A stretch of 64,000 bases of DNA. Source: Valencia hispanica (taxonomy: Eukaryota; Chordata; Actinopteri; Cyprinodontiformes; Valenciidae). Of this stretch, positions 12,801 to 26,080 are shown one piece after another. A program made the position numbers and the translations under genes. The notes beneath the pieces were generated by a model. It saw only the letters and a list, made by a program, of their open reading frames with translations, was not told where the DNA came from and searched no databases. Every line of letters starts with the position of its first letter. Position 1 is the first letter of the stretch. The stretch covers positions 12,092,649 to 12,156,648 of the forward strand of contig OY747721.1 of assembly GCA_963556495.2 (NCBI GenBank), written 5' to 3'.

Positions 12801-15134
12801 AACTGCTCGTCTTCTGTTACACCCAAACCCAAATATATGCCAATCCCTAAAGCGGTCTCAAACAAAGGTCATGTTGAAATACATTTCTGGAGGATCGGTT
12901 CTCTCTTAATGATGCTTCTACTTAGTTCAGTTTTGTTGGCCTTGGAATCCATGTTTTCACCATTCATCCATCAACAGCTTGCTGCTGCTGGCGTGGCATG
13001 AACCCCAGCGTGTTAAATCAGATCCACACTGACTGTCATTACAGTGAAAACAAGCCAGGGATCTGGTTCTAGTCACTAAGAGAGGGGCTACCAGGGTCAT
13101 CATCTTCATCTATACACATACCAGCTTGCATCACTAAACATTGGAATTTAAGCTGGCATCCAAGCAATTCAATTTACTCCTCCTGGTACTTGTGGTAGAT
13201 TCCAATTCAGAAGTTGAAAAATATTAGCTTTCTACCAAACTATATCCCCCCTTTGTCATAAACAAACTGGCAAGCTAGGATGGCAGGTTTTCCAATTGAC
13301 ACGGAGGATGCAAGCACAGCGTTAGCCAATCTTAGAGAGCAGCTGAAAAACTGACCACAAAAATTATGATCTTCAAAGCTAAGCGTTGAGTTTATAGGAC
13401 ATGACATCAACTTATTTTCTCACCATTAAGTTGAACAGCACTAATATGTAATAAGTACGGCTATCAACAAGTTATATCAAAACAGATCAAGTGCACCCAC
13501 TGCTTTTTTGCTCAGGTGAACATTAAACATGACAAATATACAGACAGTCTAACTTACACAACAGAATAAGGGGAGGGAGGTGGGATACTTAAAACAAATA
13601 TGATACATAATTACAAAATGTCAGTGGTTTTGGTTTTAACAACAATATACAGTGGTCCCCAACCCTCGCTAATACTGGGGGTTCGCTGTACAGAGAATCA
13701 GAAGAGCCCACAGACTGTTGTACTGTGTACAATTTTAAGACAGAAATGTTTTTATGCAAAACTAATTTAGTTTAAATTTACCTTATGGTTAGAGAATTTG
13801 GACTTTTGACAAAAGACTTTTAATTAGATAATGAATAGGTCTATCACTAAAAATTAAGAACTCTTTTTGCTGTCATGATCTGTGCATTTGAACAACACAT
13901 TTTTCTTCAGTGTAGTATAAATACTGGGGTAAAGGTTTTGTATAAATTGATAGCCAACATCATATACAGTAAATTAACTTTTTCCTGACCACAAAATTCA
14001 GAGTGCAGTACACAAAGAAGTGAGAATAATCTTTAACAGATTAAAGTACTCGCTGTTGGTTAAAGCGTTTACAGACCAAAATTGCTAAGCATTTTAATTT
14101 TAAGGCATCTAATAAAATAAAATAAAATTTTTCAGTATTTGGAGATTAGAGCTGATGGAATAAAAATGTTCACGCACAGTTTTCCGAACACACTGGATGC
14201 ATTGATCGTTTTAGCCAGTTTGTTGTCCCCAACCAGCTTCTTTCCAATCAACCCCCCATCTGATGTGCTTATCACATGCCGCCTAACTGGCCAGAGCGGC
14301 AGCCACTGCACGGCTTGTTCGTTTTTGTTTTGGATTAGGAGCAAAGAGGGCTTCGGACCAATCAAACAAACTGAGCACCATATGTGCCAATGTGGCTCGC
14401 AAACACTGGTCTCCTCTCCAGTGGACAACCACTGGACGGATGATGGGCACCAGAGGGGCTTTCCAAACATGTGAGCAATGTGAGAATAGAGTGGAGGGAG
14501 TGATAGAAAAGGCAGATAGCAGCTTTGGTTTGGAGTCAGCATACGGATGCTGGGTGTTGCTCTAGAGAGGACAGAGGATCTACTGGCCATCTGTGGCTAC
14601 CCCTCCATATCACTCATACAACATACCTCTATCAATTCAGAATAACGCCCCCCCCCCCTTCATCTCCACCCTAACATACTCTTCACATTTACTTACTTAC
14701 ACCGAAACAAGAGAACGTACCCATATTTGACAAACTCCTGGCCAAATGGCCCAGCAGGAGAGCCCCATAGAGATTGGACTGACAGCTTGCAGATTACACC
14801 AATCAAACTGCTACTATAAAGAGCTTTATTTAAGTCTGGTACTGATCAAGGCTCGTAAGATGAGCCCATTCAAAAGCTCGGTAAGTAAACAGCTAAGAGC
14901 TTAAAAGATTAGTCTATCCAGTTTGACTACAATTTTATCCCTTGAAAAATGAGAGCCGAGCATATTGTCTCGATCTGTAGCAGGTAATGCCCAGTGTCTT
15001 TGTTGTCACGCACAGGTGCAACTGAATAAGCGGCAACATTGTTAAGCAAATAAAGTAAACAGAAAAAGGTGAAAGTAATCATTTTCAAATGAGGTAGAGA
15101 GACTCTTAAAATATCCTTTTTGTTGAAAGTTGTG

Positions 15135-16460
15135 ATACCTTGCGAAAGCATGAATATTTCTCCAACGTCTTTGCAGTTTGTTACGTACCAACCACAAACT
15201 TGTTTTGGGAGTTTCTGTAATAGACCAACTCAAAGTAGTGCATACTTGTGAAGTGGAAGTACTTTCAAAGTATTCTACAAATAAAAGACTGAAAAGTGTG
15301 ACATGCATTTGTACTTAGTACCCTTCACTGTGATACTCCTAAATAAAATCAAATGCAACTCCTTCAGGGGTCAACCAAATGAGTAAATAGTTGTCCAGTG
15401 TTTAATTTAATCTCATTTTAAGTCCAGCTGTGATGGCCTAAGAGGTTTGTTCCAGAACATTAGCTTGAATCACCTTGTTGTTAAAAGTTTGCTATACAAA
15501 TAAATAAATAATAAAATAAATTGCCTGAAAACTGGATCATGAAGACCAAGGAACAGAACATACAGGTCAGAGATGACGTAGAGAAATTTAAAGCAGGGGT
15601 TGGGATATAAAAATGAAATCCCATGTTTTGGACATCTCATGGAGCACTGTTCAATAATGACAAGCAAGTGGAGCCAAGAAGCTCTGCAGGAGCAGCAGAG
15701 ATCCACAGAGATAGGAGAATATGAAAACTGGTCCCTCTGGAGTTCACCACAGGCTATGTAGAAGAAGGTCTTCTGGTCAGATGAAACCATTTGGCCTAAA
15801 TGCAAAACCTTAACCAGAATGGGAGCCTTTATCCCAGTTTACATGTCAGTCAGAAAATCGAATTATTGAATGAGGTGCGTTAGACTCCGCAACAGTAGGT
15901 GGCAACATGCAGCCTTTCACGTCGGCATTTTTCCAGTTGGCCTAGAGCATCACACAAATGCTGGCAGCAGTGAAGCAGACTGAGTAAAAGCAGGATATGC
16001 ACATTCCAGCAGGACCATAGTGCTAAAATTACACTAGATACAATGGAACCTCTAAGATTGTACAAAATTCATACATAACAATTGCCCAGTCAAAGTCCAG
16101 ACTCCAGACCTAAATTCAATCGATTATCTTTGGCAAGACATGAACATTTACAAAAGTTCTTAGCTATTTTTGCAAAGAGGAGTGATTAAAAGGTTCAGTA
16201 ACCTACAAAGATTTGCAGCTTTAATTGGACCCAAATGTGGTTCAGTAATGTATTGACTTAGGGTAATAAATATACATGTATACAGCTATCATTTTCAGAT
16301 TTTTATTTGTAAAAAATGTGAAAAACCCTGCAACAATTCTCCACTACTTTGTGTTGCTCTGTTACATAAAAAAACCCCATAAAATATATCAACGTTTGTG
16401 GTTGTTACATGACAACAAAAGTTCAAGGGGTATGAATACACATATGCGCCTCATACGGTC
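15135..16460 (+). mobile_element. Degraded Tc1-like transposon
   Basis: The left end is taccttgcgaaagcatgaat and the right end ggggtatgaataca... . Internal phrases in order include accaaccacaaacttg, atcatgaagaccaaggaaca, gcagagatccacagagatag and gacatgaacatttacaa. About 1.3 kb, close to full length for the family, with no intact transposase. The orientation follows the transposase relic order of the 2.9-kb copy. Confidence 0.7.
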
Positions 16461-17993
16461 TGTGTCTTTAGAGGAGTGAAGGGAATAAAAGCAGTGTAAG
16501 AATTCCTTGATAAAACTGAGAGAAAGTTAGCCAACACTAGAGGGCCCATCACATCTCCTTTGGTTCTACTAATGCACATTTTATGAGTAAATATTAAAGG
16601 GGGGGGGGGAGTTGGAGTGCCCCACCTGCTCTGATAGCCAGAGGCATTTTGCAACCAGGAAAATAAAAGTGAAATGTGGGATGGCCTGGGGTTTGCATGC
16701 CCTGGGGCGGGAAGGGGGTCCGCTGGGTCCATATTTACTCCAAAGCCAGAACCGCTTGGGGGTTCCACCGGCTCTAGCAGTGCTGGGGCCGCCGACCTGA
16801 ACCAAAACCTCACCTCCAACCTCCTTTGCCGGCAATCTCCATCTCAACCCCAAACTACCCTTCTATTCTTTTTTCCTAACAGAAAAAAAATGAACCTGAT
16901 ACTTTCATACAAGCCTGTCTTTTCCGCGAGGGCGGGTGGGTGGTTGGGTTGGGTGGTTGGTTTGGGCGCATGTGACCTTTCCTTTCCCTTCCACCAGACC
17001 CGGAGCTTGCTTGCCCTATAACATGAGGCTGTAGACACAGGCTTGTGCAACTGCTATTGTTAAAAATATCTCAGAGCGTTGTGCAGCCTTTGAGGGAAAA
17101 ACAAAAGAAGTACTTAGTTTTCAGCTGATATGTTTCTGTGTTGTCCTTTAGACATGTTTCCATGGACACTTGACTTTTATCAAGCCTATTCTGGTAGTTA
17201 GTTTTGCTCTCTTGAACACCAGTTCATGTGATAAGCAAGGGTCCACTCTGACACTGTTTACTTAGCAGGTGTGGGCAAATGTGCTGTTCAAACACCAGCT
17301 GATTGACTGAGACGTTTCAAAGCATTGCGCAAGATGAGGAGACACGTTTCTTTCCAACAATGTTTGCTAAAATTGTGCTCTTGCTCTTTATGGACATGAT
17401 ATTAGATGGATTTAAGTATAAAGCAAAACAGGACATAAAAGGCCAGTTCTCCAAAATACAGCAACTTCCCAAGAGGTTGAAAGAAAAGAGCATTCTATAT
17501 CGGACTTTTGCACTGCTCTCTCTTTACCACTATCCAGAGTCATTAAGAGTTCCTCTTGGCTGCTCTATAAATAATAGCACAGAAGGCACGGGTTGGGGGG
17601 GGTAAAGCTCAGCAGGACTTGGTTGGTCTTCCATCAGTCTTGCTAATGAACAGTTTGTCGAGCACCCGTAGCATCATGAGCTGCAGCAGAATGCCATTTC
17701 CTTCAGGTGTTTCTCTTGCTACACAGAGCTACAGCCACTGATCTGTTCCGAGTGCCTAAGATACAAATAAAAGCTGAGCTCTGTGGTCCTTTTAATAGCT
17801 TCCATAATGATCAGGACAACAAATGGCACCACATACTCCTTAACAGAGTTGTCTTAAGATGGCTTAGGTGGTAATCAAAGAAGTGACACAATTAACGAGT
17901 CCATATCAAGCATTTTTGAATAGCTTTCATCCTATTTTGGAGCTTTCTTTGCTAAACCAATGATCGTATTTCAGAGTACTTCTCCACTTTAAG

Positions 17994-18517
17994 CATGTTT
18001 CCACTATCTGAACTTCAGGGTAATTTTACCAGACCTTCGTCTGGCGGAGTAAATCTGTTGGCCCGGTCCTCTCAGCCGTCATGCCTCCATACAAAATTGC
18101 CCCTTTAAGGAATTAGCTATGATGTCAGCATATCGCGACAGTTTCAGCATTGAGTAACATCACTGATCGACGCCAAAAGGCACCCACAGCAGCAGAGAAA
18201 AACAGGAGATAGACAACAGAAGAAACAGGGATGGTTGCCGTGTTTCTGTTTGCCATGTTGTCATACACTGCTACGCCAGCAACTCTTCCAGTTTTATAAA
18301 GCCGCTTGTTTGGCACGCCTGCTGATAACATTTCCCACTGAGTTACAACCAATCAGCATGAGTTAACCACAGCTTCTACCTAGCAACTCTACTGGACCAT
18401 TTCTGAGTACATACCCCAGGGCTGGTACTCGGTTTGTTTGTGAAATGGCCCCAAGACACAAGCATACCGGGAAAGTCCAGTACAATTACCAAGAAGTTCC
18501 GATGGTGGAAGGGCGCG
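17994..18517 (+). mobile_element. Non-autonomous inverted-repeat transposon (MITE), family A copy 1
   Basis: The left end (tttccactatctgaacttca) and right end (gaagttccgatggtggaa) are imperfect inverted repeats about 36 bp long, enclosing roughly 450 bp with no ORF. An inverted copy of the same interior occurs at the right edge of this window (63790-64000). The superfamily is not identified. Confidence 0.65.
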
Positions 18518-20089
18518 TATTGACACCCATCTGTCTGAAAAGACATTTTGGTTCAGTCTCTTTAAAGGCTCCACTTTTAAACGTCCAGTTCCTCTCCAAC
18601 CTTCTCTGACTAAAAAACACAGGTAAAGGAGTAAAACAGGGCCCACATTTTTGTTTAATACTGATGTAAAGAAAAACACTGTCCGCAAATAATGGGATTT
18701 AAGGAGTTCGAGTCATATGATCTGATTTGGGTCTCTAGCCAACTTGTCGTTCCACCTCTGTTATTAATGTCACAAAGGATTCTTGCCTGCAAAATAAGGT
18801 CAACTACTACATTCCAAACGCGATCAACTAATGCTTGCCAGCAAAACCAGTGAAACCCTTCTGAGATTGAGCCCTCTACACGTGATATACACTGAGACCA
18901 ATATTGAGGTGAACAGGAGGCCGCCCAGCCCAAGGTGTGTCAGTGACCCCAGAGGAATGGTGATTGGGAAGAAAAACGGTAGGGAAACCCATACGCTTAC
19001 TACACACTTACCTTTGTTTGCAAGAAAAAGGCTCAGGGGTGTGGAGAGGAGAACTAAAAAAGTATGAACAGCAGCTGAGCTGTGAAGGAGAAGAAGTAAA
19101 GCCAACTGCAGCGCCAACATTCTGCCGGAGAGCACTGCATTTGCTATTGTGCTAGAGGAGAGCTGAACGCTGCCCCTTGATGTTGGGTGTCTGGTTTTGT
19201 TCCGCGAGAGTTCACAATGAATTAGTTAAACGGCAGACTGGATATAAGGAAGCTACGAAACATGCTTCAGAGGGAGAGAATGTGTACACACACACAGTGG
19301 TAGGCTTAACAAAGACTTCCGATATTCTGAGAGCACCGCGCTATATCACACAATTCCACCTACGCGAATTCATCAATCAGAAAGCAGCACGTCGAAGGCA
19401 TCACACACATATACCGGCAGACAATTAATATGAAGAGGAGAATCATACGAAACAGCTGTTTTTTGGTTGGTTTTTTTGCCTCGTTCATGTGTGCATGTAC
19501 GCCTTAAAGCAGTTCAGCCTCCATATTCATGAGGCCCACTCCCTCAGCATATCTACATCCCAGGATTTTAATGGTTTCAACCCAACAAAACCAACCTAAA
19601 CCAAACAACTGGGATAATTCATCTTCAAGCTATCTGTTTTCTGTTGGATTAGCTTGTTAGTGTATTTGCAATGATGCTGCAAAAAAAGATCCCACAGAAG
19701 CAATTACATGCTCACTCACACAGTGGGGTAGCGCTGCTTTGCTACGGCAGCTTAATGAATAAATAAGTAATAAGGACTTGGTTATTGGAGCTCATTAAAA
19801 TGGCTGATGCTTCCAAGATGGAAAAAAGACCTGAAGAGGGTCAGGTGAGGGTGGTGGTGCAACTAGGGCTAGGGCTAGCCCCCCCCCCCACCACCACCAC
19901 CGCTTTAACACACCCAACCCCTAGATGACCTGGCCATGGAGCCCCTCCTTTCACCTCCAAATCAACTTGGTCAGTGTTTTGCACATCTTCACGAATCTGC
20001 ACACACACAGCTGCAACCACATGCTCAGAAACACACACGCACCTCTCATAGTTAATTACCACTTAGCTCAATCACGTAGTGATCCGGCC

Positions 20090-20600
20090 ATAAGAGCCCC
20101 CCTCCTCCCTCCTGCCTCAACACAAACAGCAGCACACATGCCAATTATTGATGAATCTTTAATATGCCGTTTTGCAAAGTCTACATCTCATTTCCTTTCA
20201 CTAAGCAGACGATTACACATCCAGGAGAGTCTTTGGCGTCTCGCATATTACGCTAAAAATATTGAGTGAGAGCAGATCATCTTCAACATCATTGCAGGGC
20301 TGGAATAAAGTGGCCTGCATCATTTGGAGAAGACGACTAACTTCTTTTTACCTTTTATTTTTTTGCATAAAAAAAAAGCACTCCCTCCTTTCCCGCATCG
20401 CCCTGCTAGGTCTATTTGAAAAAAAACCCAGACGAAAATCCCACGCCGCGATAACGTGTCAATAATGAGCCGAGGCCATCTATTGATCAGCTTAATTTTG
20501 CATCTATTAGCTGGGGAACGGCTTGCTCCGGGGGAGAGGGAAGCCGGGCGCTAACACGCACCGACAGGCTGGATGGAGATCATTACAACTGATGTTCACA
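20090..20600. promoter_or_regulatory. Candidate intronic conserved non-coding element
   Basis: Low-repeat sequence is dense in AT-core homeodomain-like sites (gccaattattgatgaatctt, tctattgatcagcttaattt, tgcatctattagctgg), broken by a poly-A/T patch at about 20340-20430. This resembles deeply conserved vertebrate developmental enhancers. Conservation is inferred from appearance only. Confidence 0.3.
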
Positions 20601-22912
20601 CACACGCTGTGATTGACATGGAGATAAGGCAGGAGAGAGCCTGGGCTCACACGCCTCCCCGCACACTAAGCTAATGATACGGCGAATGTGTGCTCGGCGT
20701 GCGTGCAGCCGTGTCTGCCTATCTAGAGGGGGGTGGGGGGAGAAGAAAGGCAGGCCACACGCCTTTGCTAATTGGCACAGTCAGACAGCGACGATCATGA
20801 AGGATACAAGAGAAAAAAAACATTTAGTGGCGTACCTCAGCTTTCTAGATCACCTCATCAAGTCGGTGTCATTTAAATACAGTTGATAACATCCTCAGAA
20901 AAACATGGCTTTGACCTGAATTCCTCAGCTTTATCTCATGCTTTCTTCATTTAGAGAGTCTCTGAAAAGGAACTCGGCTGAGTTGTTCATTATGAAAATC
21001 GTTTGTTTTTTGTCACTGCAAGCTATATATGTCAATATACAGCAATCACAGCAGCTGAAAAAAGCCATAGAAGTAACCCCTGCTTCTCTATGAATGTACC
21101 ACCTTGGAACATTTATACATACAACAGAGATTAGGGGTCAGATTATGGATGCTCTTTGTCAAAAATCAATTGAGTATAAAGGGATTTTGAAGAACAGATA
21201 CACAGGAACTAGGCCTGGGTGGTTAATTTATTAACTTTCAAGTCTATATATTCGTTATTCCAATAAAACAAAATGCCACCTTTCATGTTTAAAGATGATC
21301 AAAGAGTCTATAAACTATTAATGAGCGATCCATATCTTTCTGTTCCTTTGGAGGATAAATATGACCACACACGGCCAATTTCTCTTCGCCACTATTCAAA
21401 ACGGAAAAGACAAGAGAGCATGCCATTAGAGACATTCAAAGGTGTGTTGATCTTTGTAAGCTAGCAGATATTTAACCACAGCACAACTGAACTGCAGCAA
21501 AGAGTGGCATCTTGGGGTCACCAAGTATCCATAAGCACAAAACCTTTTAGGGCTTTTGCTGAAAAGCTATGCCAACAAATTTCTAGTGCTTGAAATCAGA
21601 TTTTCAGTTTGACCCAGTTTGGTTAATCAGCGGGTAAGAAACTAAGATTTTCTTCTTTGAAAGCAACATGCCTGATTGCCAACAGGTTGCACTAACAACA
21701 CCCTTCTTTGAGCTACACCTTATGTTCGCGTAGCAGCTTAAAAGAAATCTGCATTTCTTTTCTAGAGAGACATGTTGACTGTTAATTCAGGCTACGACAA
21801 CAGAGACCAAGACCTCGCCGTGTGCCGGTAATGTTCTCCTTCCTGTCAGCTCCATGATATTTTTTTTTGTAATATTTTAGTAAAACCACGTTTTACTGCT
21901 CCTAAACAAATAAATAATTAATTATGTTAATGAACGTTCTTAAGGAAACATTGGAATCTGCAAAACTTGTCAGAGATTCACCATAAATCTTTGCCCGGTG
22001 CATTTCTAAGATGTACGCAACATTATCGGGGTAGATGAGGTATGCCCCGCTCTAAAAACCTAAGCTTGCCGTTTAGCTAATCTTGACTAGGAATAGCTGA
22101 ATACGAGCCTTTATTCAATCGAATTAACCTGAGAAAAAAGCTGAAAAAGAACCACCAACTCATTATTCTCAGGATAACAACTGGGCTCCCGACCAGTCCG
22201 CATTCGAGTGCGATTTGTCCGAGGATTGACTCCTGGTGCCCAATGTGTGATTTTGTGCAGGTCTCTTAAGGCCTCCCATAGTCGAAACTACCTTGTGAAG
22301 CCGGTTTGCATTCTAAGACATGTCTTTGTTTAATACGGAGTGGATATAACTTATAGGATGTTAATGGATTTCCAGCAGAACAAAGGTTAGGGATTTTCTA
22401 AGATATCAAACTATCAGACATGCATGTCACACAGCCCAAAAATCCAGGTTAAATGCACCCGCCAACAATGAAGCCAAAGTGAAAACTGTGCCTTGAAGCC
22501 GTTACCCTTTGCCGACCTTTACACCTTTGCTGCAGCAAGCAGCCAGCCTCTGCATGGATGCATCAAGCTATATTCTGCATGATAGCCACACAGAAGGGGC
22601 ACCTGGGTATTTTGTGTACACCATCAGTCCACCTGAATTTTTATGGGGATGGGATCTTGTTTTATGTCAGATAGCTATGGAAGTGAGGTCAGAGGAACAA
22701 AAACTAAAAAAAGAAAAACCCTCGGCTACAAACTGTGTGTTTTTGTCAGCTGAGGGATGCAGCGAAGGGATCGAGGGAGCAATGGGAGGAGGGAGGTGAG
22801 GTATGGGGGGAGGAGAAGAGAGGAGGGGAAAAAAAGCCCTCAGCCAAGCCATCAAGTTGAACATTGAACTTCACAGTAGTAGCTGCCTTTCTATGCCTCT
22901 CCTTTTGATGTT

Positions 22913-22936
22913 ACCTCCAAAGCAAAGGATCAAAGG
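22913..22936 (+). promoter_or_regulatory. Cluster of TCF/LEF-like CAAAG cores
   Basis: Three CAAAG cores occur within 24 bp (tccaaag, agcaaag, gatcaaagg). The last, GATCAAAGG at 22928-22936, is a near-perfect TCF/LEF site. It lies in the tcf7l2 intron. The role is speculative. Confidence 0.25.
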
Positions 22937-23623
22937 CTTGGAGTGTGGCGTGGGGAAGTCCCAAGCTCTTAGCCTGCCAGCCTGTTATATATGCAAAAGT
23001 CTACGCCAAAAGAGAGGGAGTCTGGCAAAGAGGAAGAGACGAAGAACACGAGGGGCAGGAAGCTTGCATGGAATGTGGCTAGTGCTGCGTTTTGTGTCTA
23101 ATGAATGACATGACGATGACGCAGTCCGTCAGCTAGTTACAGTATGACGTAAAGGGGAATAAAGTGCACACACACAAGTTTTAGAGGAACCGGGTGGAGC
23201 AGCGGGTATCGAGAGCGTTTGCTGCGCCTCACAACACACACACACACCCCCCACCCCCACCCCAACGTTCCTCTTTACACCCAAACCCAGGCTGCTTTCC
23301 AACATCAAGTGGGTGAGAGACTGTGTCGTCTTGACATGAAGGTACTGTAAGGTGCGCCGCTGAAGCGACGACTACAGTAAATACAGAGTGCACATGAAAT
23401 GGGTCTCACTGGAGCGGAGACACACACTGTGGGCTCAGCTGGGCCAGAGAGCAGAGCAGAGGTGTGCTGAAACTGACAAACCTCCAAACACACTCCACAC
23501 ACAAACACACCCTTTCCCCAAGGCTGTGGGATTAAGAGGTCCAGCTGGCTGACAGCAAGCCCTTCCTTCCCACGTATCACGTCGATCTTGCCCCCCCCAA
23601 CCCCCCACCCCGCTTGCTCGCTC

Positions 23624-23625
<2 letters not shown>

Positions 23626-23661
<36 letters not shown>
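23626..23661 (+). repeat. (CT)n microsatellite
   Basis: A pure CT run of about 36 bp. Confidence 0.95.
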
Positions 23662-23662
<1 letters not shown>

Positions 23663-23816
23663 GGATTGGCTGTTTTGCAAACACCAGCTAATAGCTTATC
23701 AAGTAGCATTCAAAATACGTACTACAGCTTGTTGGGATTTATTTTCTTCCGAATAGTTTAGATATGCTCTACAAAAAAGGCGTGCGTTCACTGTACATTA
23801 TTTTCCTTCTACTTTG

Positions 23817-23950
23817 CAACTATGTCCAACATGGTGTTGGTCTATCACATATAACTGCAATAAAAGAAATCAAAAAACCTTCAAGTTTGAGGTTGTAACA
23901 TGACAAAATATGGAAAGGCTCAAGGCGCAAGAATTTTTCTGCAAGTCAAA
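23817..23950 (+). mobile_element. Tc1-like right-end fragment
   Basis: Carries tggtgttggtctatcacata, then gaggttgtaacatgacaaaa, and decays at tttttctgcaag, matching the right ends of the other copies. Confidence 0.6.
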
Positions 23951-25857
23951 AGTTGACATTCCTTATGTCTGCATCAGGTAACACAGGAAGCGATTAGAAG
24001 ACCAATAGGGAACTGAACACCAAGCAACTTTACTGCAGGAGCGACTTATTACCATAAACTCGTTTTATATGAGTTAACGTTTGCAGCAGGAGGTGGGGGA
24101 CTGAAAATGTGAAAAACCAAATGTCGGTGGCAGGTGAAAGCTAAAGCTGCTCAGTTGATTTAGTGACTCACAGGGAGCCTCAAATTTAGTGTGTAGAATT
24201 TCCAAACTAAAAATATCAATACATCTCATATTAACTCTCACCAGTTGAGGCATCTCAGCCCCAACGGTTGTGTCCACTTATACTGACAGGGAAATCCAAG
24301 ATTAATAGATCTACAAATGAAAAACTCTTCACCTTCCACAACACTTAAAGTGCCAGAGTAAACGACAGGCTTAAAAAGAAAAGGCAAGTTGGGAACCAGC
24401 AGGATTGTACTTTGACTGATTACACCAAGAAGATTCAGAAATTGGATGTTTGGCTAATGAGAACAAAAAACCGCAAGAAATAACACTGACAAGGGCGTAT
24501 TGCTACCACAGATAGGGTTAGGAATGGTATAGGAGGTAAGAAAAAGAAATAAAAACAGACAAGGCAGCGGCATAAGGACAGAATAAGAATTAGGGAGTGA
24601 GAAATGTAGAAAGCAGAGCGCAAGAGACAGAAGACGGGGGAAGAAAATTCACAATGATGACACGTAAGTGCAAAGAGCGATTAAGGATTTACTTTCAAAA
24701 GGACTTCCATTGATCTTTTTTGATAGACCCGCAATAAATCAAACCGGATTGACTCGCATGAGAACCAAGCCTAATCCTTTAGTCAGATCCAGGAGAACTC
24801 CAACCAAACCAGCTGTTAATTTAGGCTTTACAAGATAAAGCGAGAGAAATCCAACCTGATGTACCCTAGGGCAGAGGCTTACATCATCTCTGTAAAGCAA
24901 TCAACTTATTGCCAGTTTGGAGAGGTAATCAGAGCACATACTGAGAGGGAGAAAAGGGGAGAGGGGAGGGATTGCTGGCCGGAGGGAAGTGGAAAAAGAA
25001 AAGGGAGACAAGAGCTGGCTGAAGAGGCTAAAAACCAGATGCGCATTGATATATGGAAGAAAAAGATCTATTTTTCTGGATAGCGAGCAGACATGAAGAG
25101 CTTGGAATAACTGGAAACAAAAATGTTTACACAGTTGAACTCTGTTCATCGACCTGGTTCGAAAATGAAACAGAAACTTGCAAACAGAAGCTTTCCTAGC
25201 TGGGAGTGGAAGACAGATTCAGTCCCCCTTCCCGCCCTCAAAGTCACCCTATAATTTCCACGGAGGCCAGCCCAGACCTCGTCCCCATCCCCAGTGGCCA
25301 GTGCCACCCTTGCTGGGTCCTACCAGCCGTACTGTGGCGTCACTAAAGCAAACCATAGTAATTAAATTGCTTATTTTTGTCTGGTGGGGGGGGGGGGGAG
25401 ATGTTTTTTTCCTTCCGAGCTGCAAGCCACAGTATTCCAAGAAACCATCCAGGCTTCATTCAGTAAATCATGTTGATGTCTCTCTTTCAGGTGCACTGGA
25501 ATTTTTTCGTATGGCAAATACGGCTTATTTCCCAGATCGGCACAGCTTAGGGGCAGTTGTCAAAGAAAAGAAAAGAAAAGAAAAATGTGTCAGTTGCCAT
25601 GGACAAGTTTCCTATTTCTTAAGGGGAGAAGCGACCCTCGGCAGCCGTACACTGTTTGTGGCTAAGGACACAAAAGGTGGTATCTGATTCGCAACTTTAC
25701 AATAATGTCTCAATTAAACCACTGTGACATTTGATCTCAAGCAAAGAACCTAAAATACTAAGAACAGAGATTGCTTAAAATAGTTCTAGTTTGATTTGCC
25801 TAAACATACAAAAAGTGGCACTTTTACAGCTTTTTAGCCATTACGATCACCTTTGAT

Positions 25858-26080
25858 TGAGACAAGCGGTGGTGGTCAGAGGGCCTTGGTGGTGCCAGTG
25901 TTCGGTAGCCTCGCTTCTGTCAGTGTGCCACAGGGCAGGTGTGGCTACAATGTAGCTTGCCATCACTAGTGTGTGAATGTGTGCGTGAACGGGTGAATAA
26001 CTGAATGTAGTGTGAAGCACTTTGGGGTCCTCAAGGACTAAATAAAGCGCTATACAAGTACAGGCCATTTACCATTTACA
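25858..26080 (+). repeat. 5'-truncated SINE
   Basis: The body reads ggtggtggtcagagggcc ... ctacaatgtagcttgccatc, and the tail contains gaagcactttggggtcctca and aaagcgctatacaagtacag followed by ccatttaccattta. This is the body and tail of a very common teleost SINE. The tRNA-like head with the A and B boxes is missing here. Confidence 0.65.

Noticed and set aside
14132..14590. Overlapping ORFs on opposite strands (152 and 111 codons)
   Set aside because: No family motif, and both lie inside the tcf7l2 intron. Chance ORFs of this size are expected in 64 kb.
25178..25687. 169-codon ORF on the + strand
   Set aside because: It runs through a poly-G tract, has no recognisable domain, and shows no splice boundary or neighbour support.
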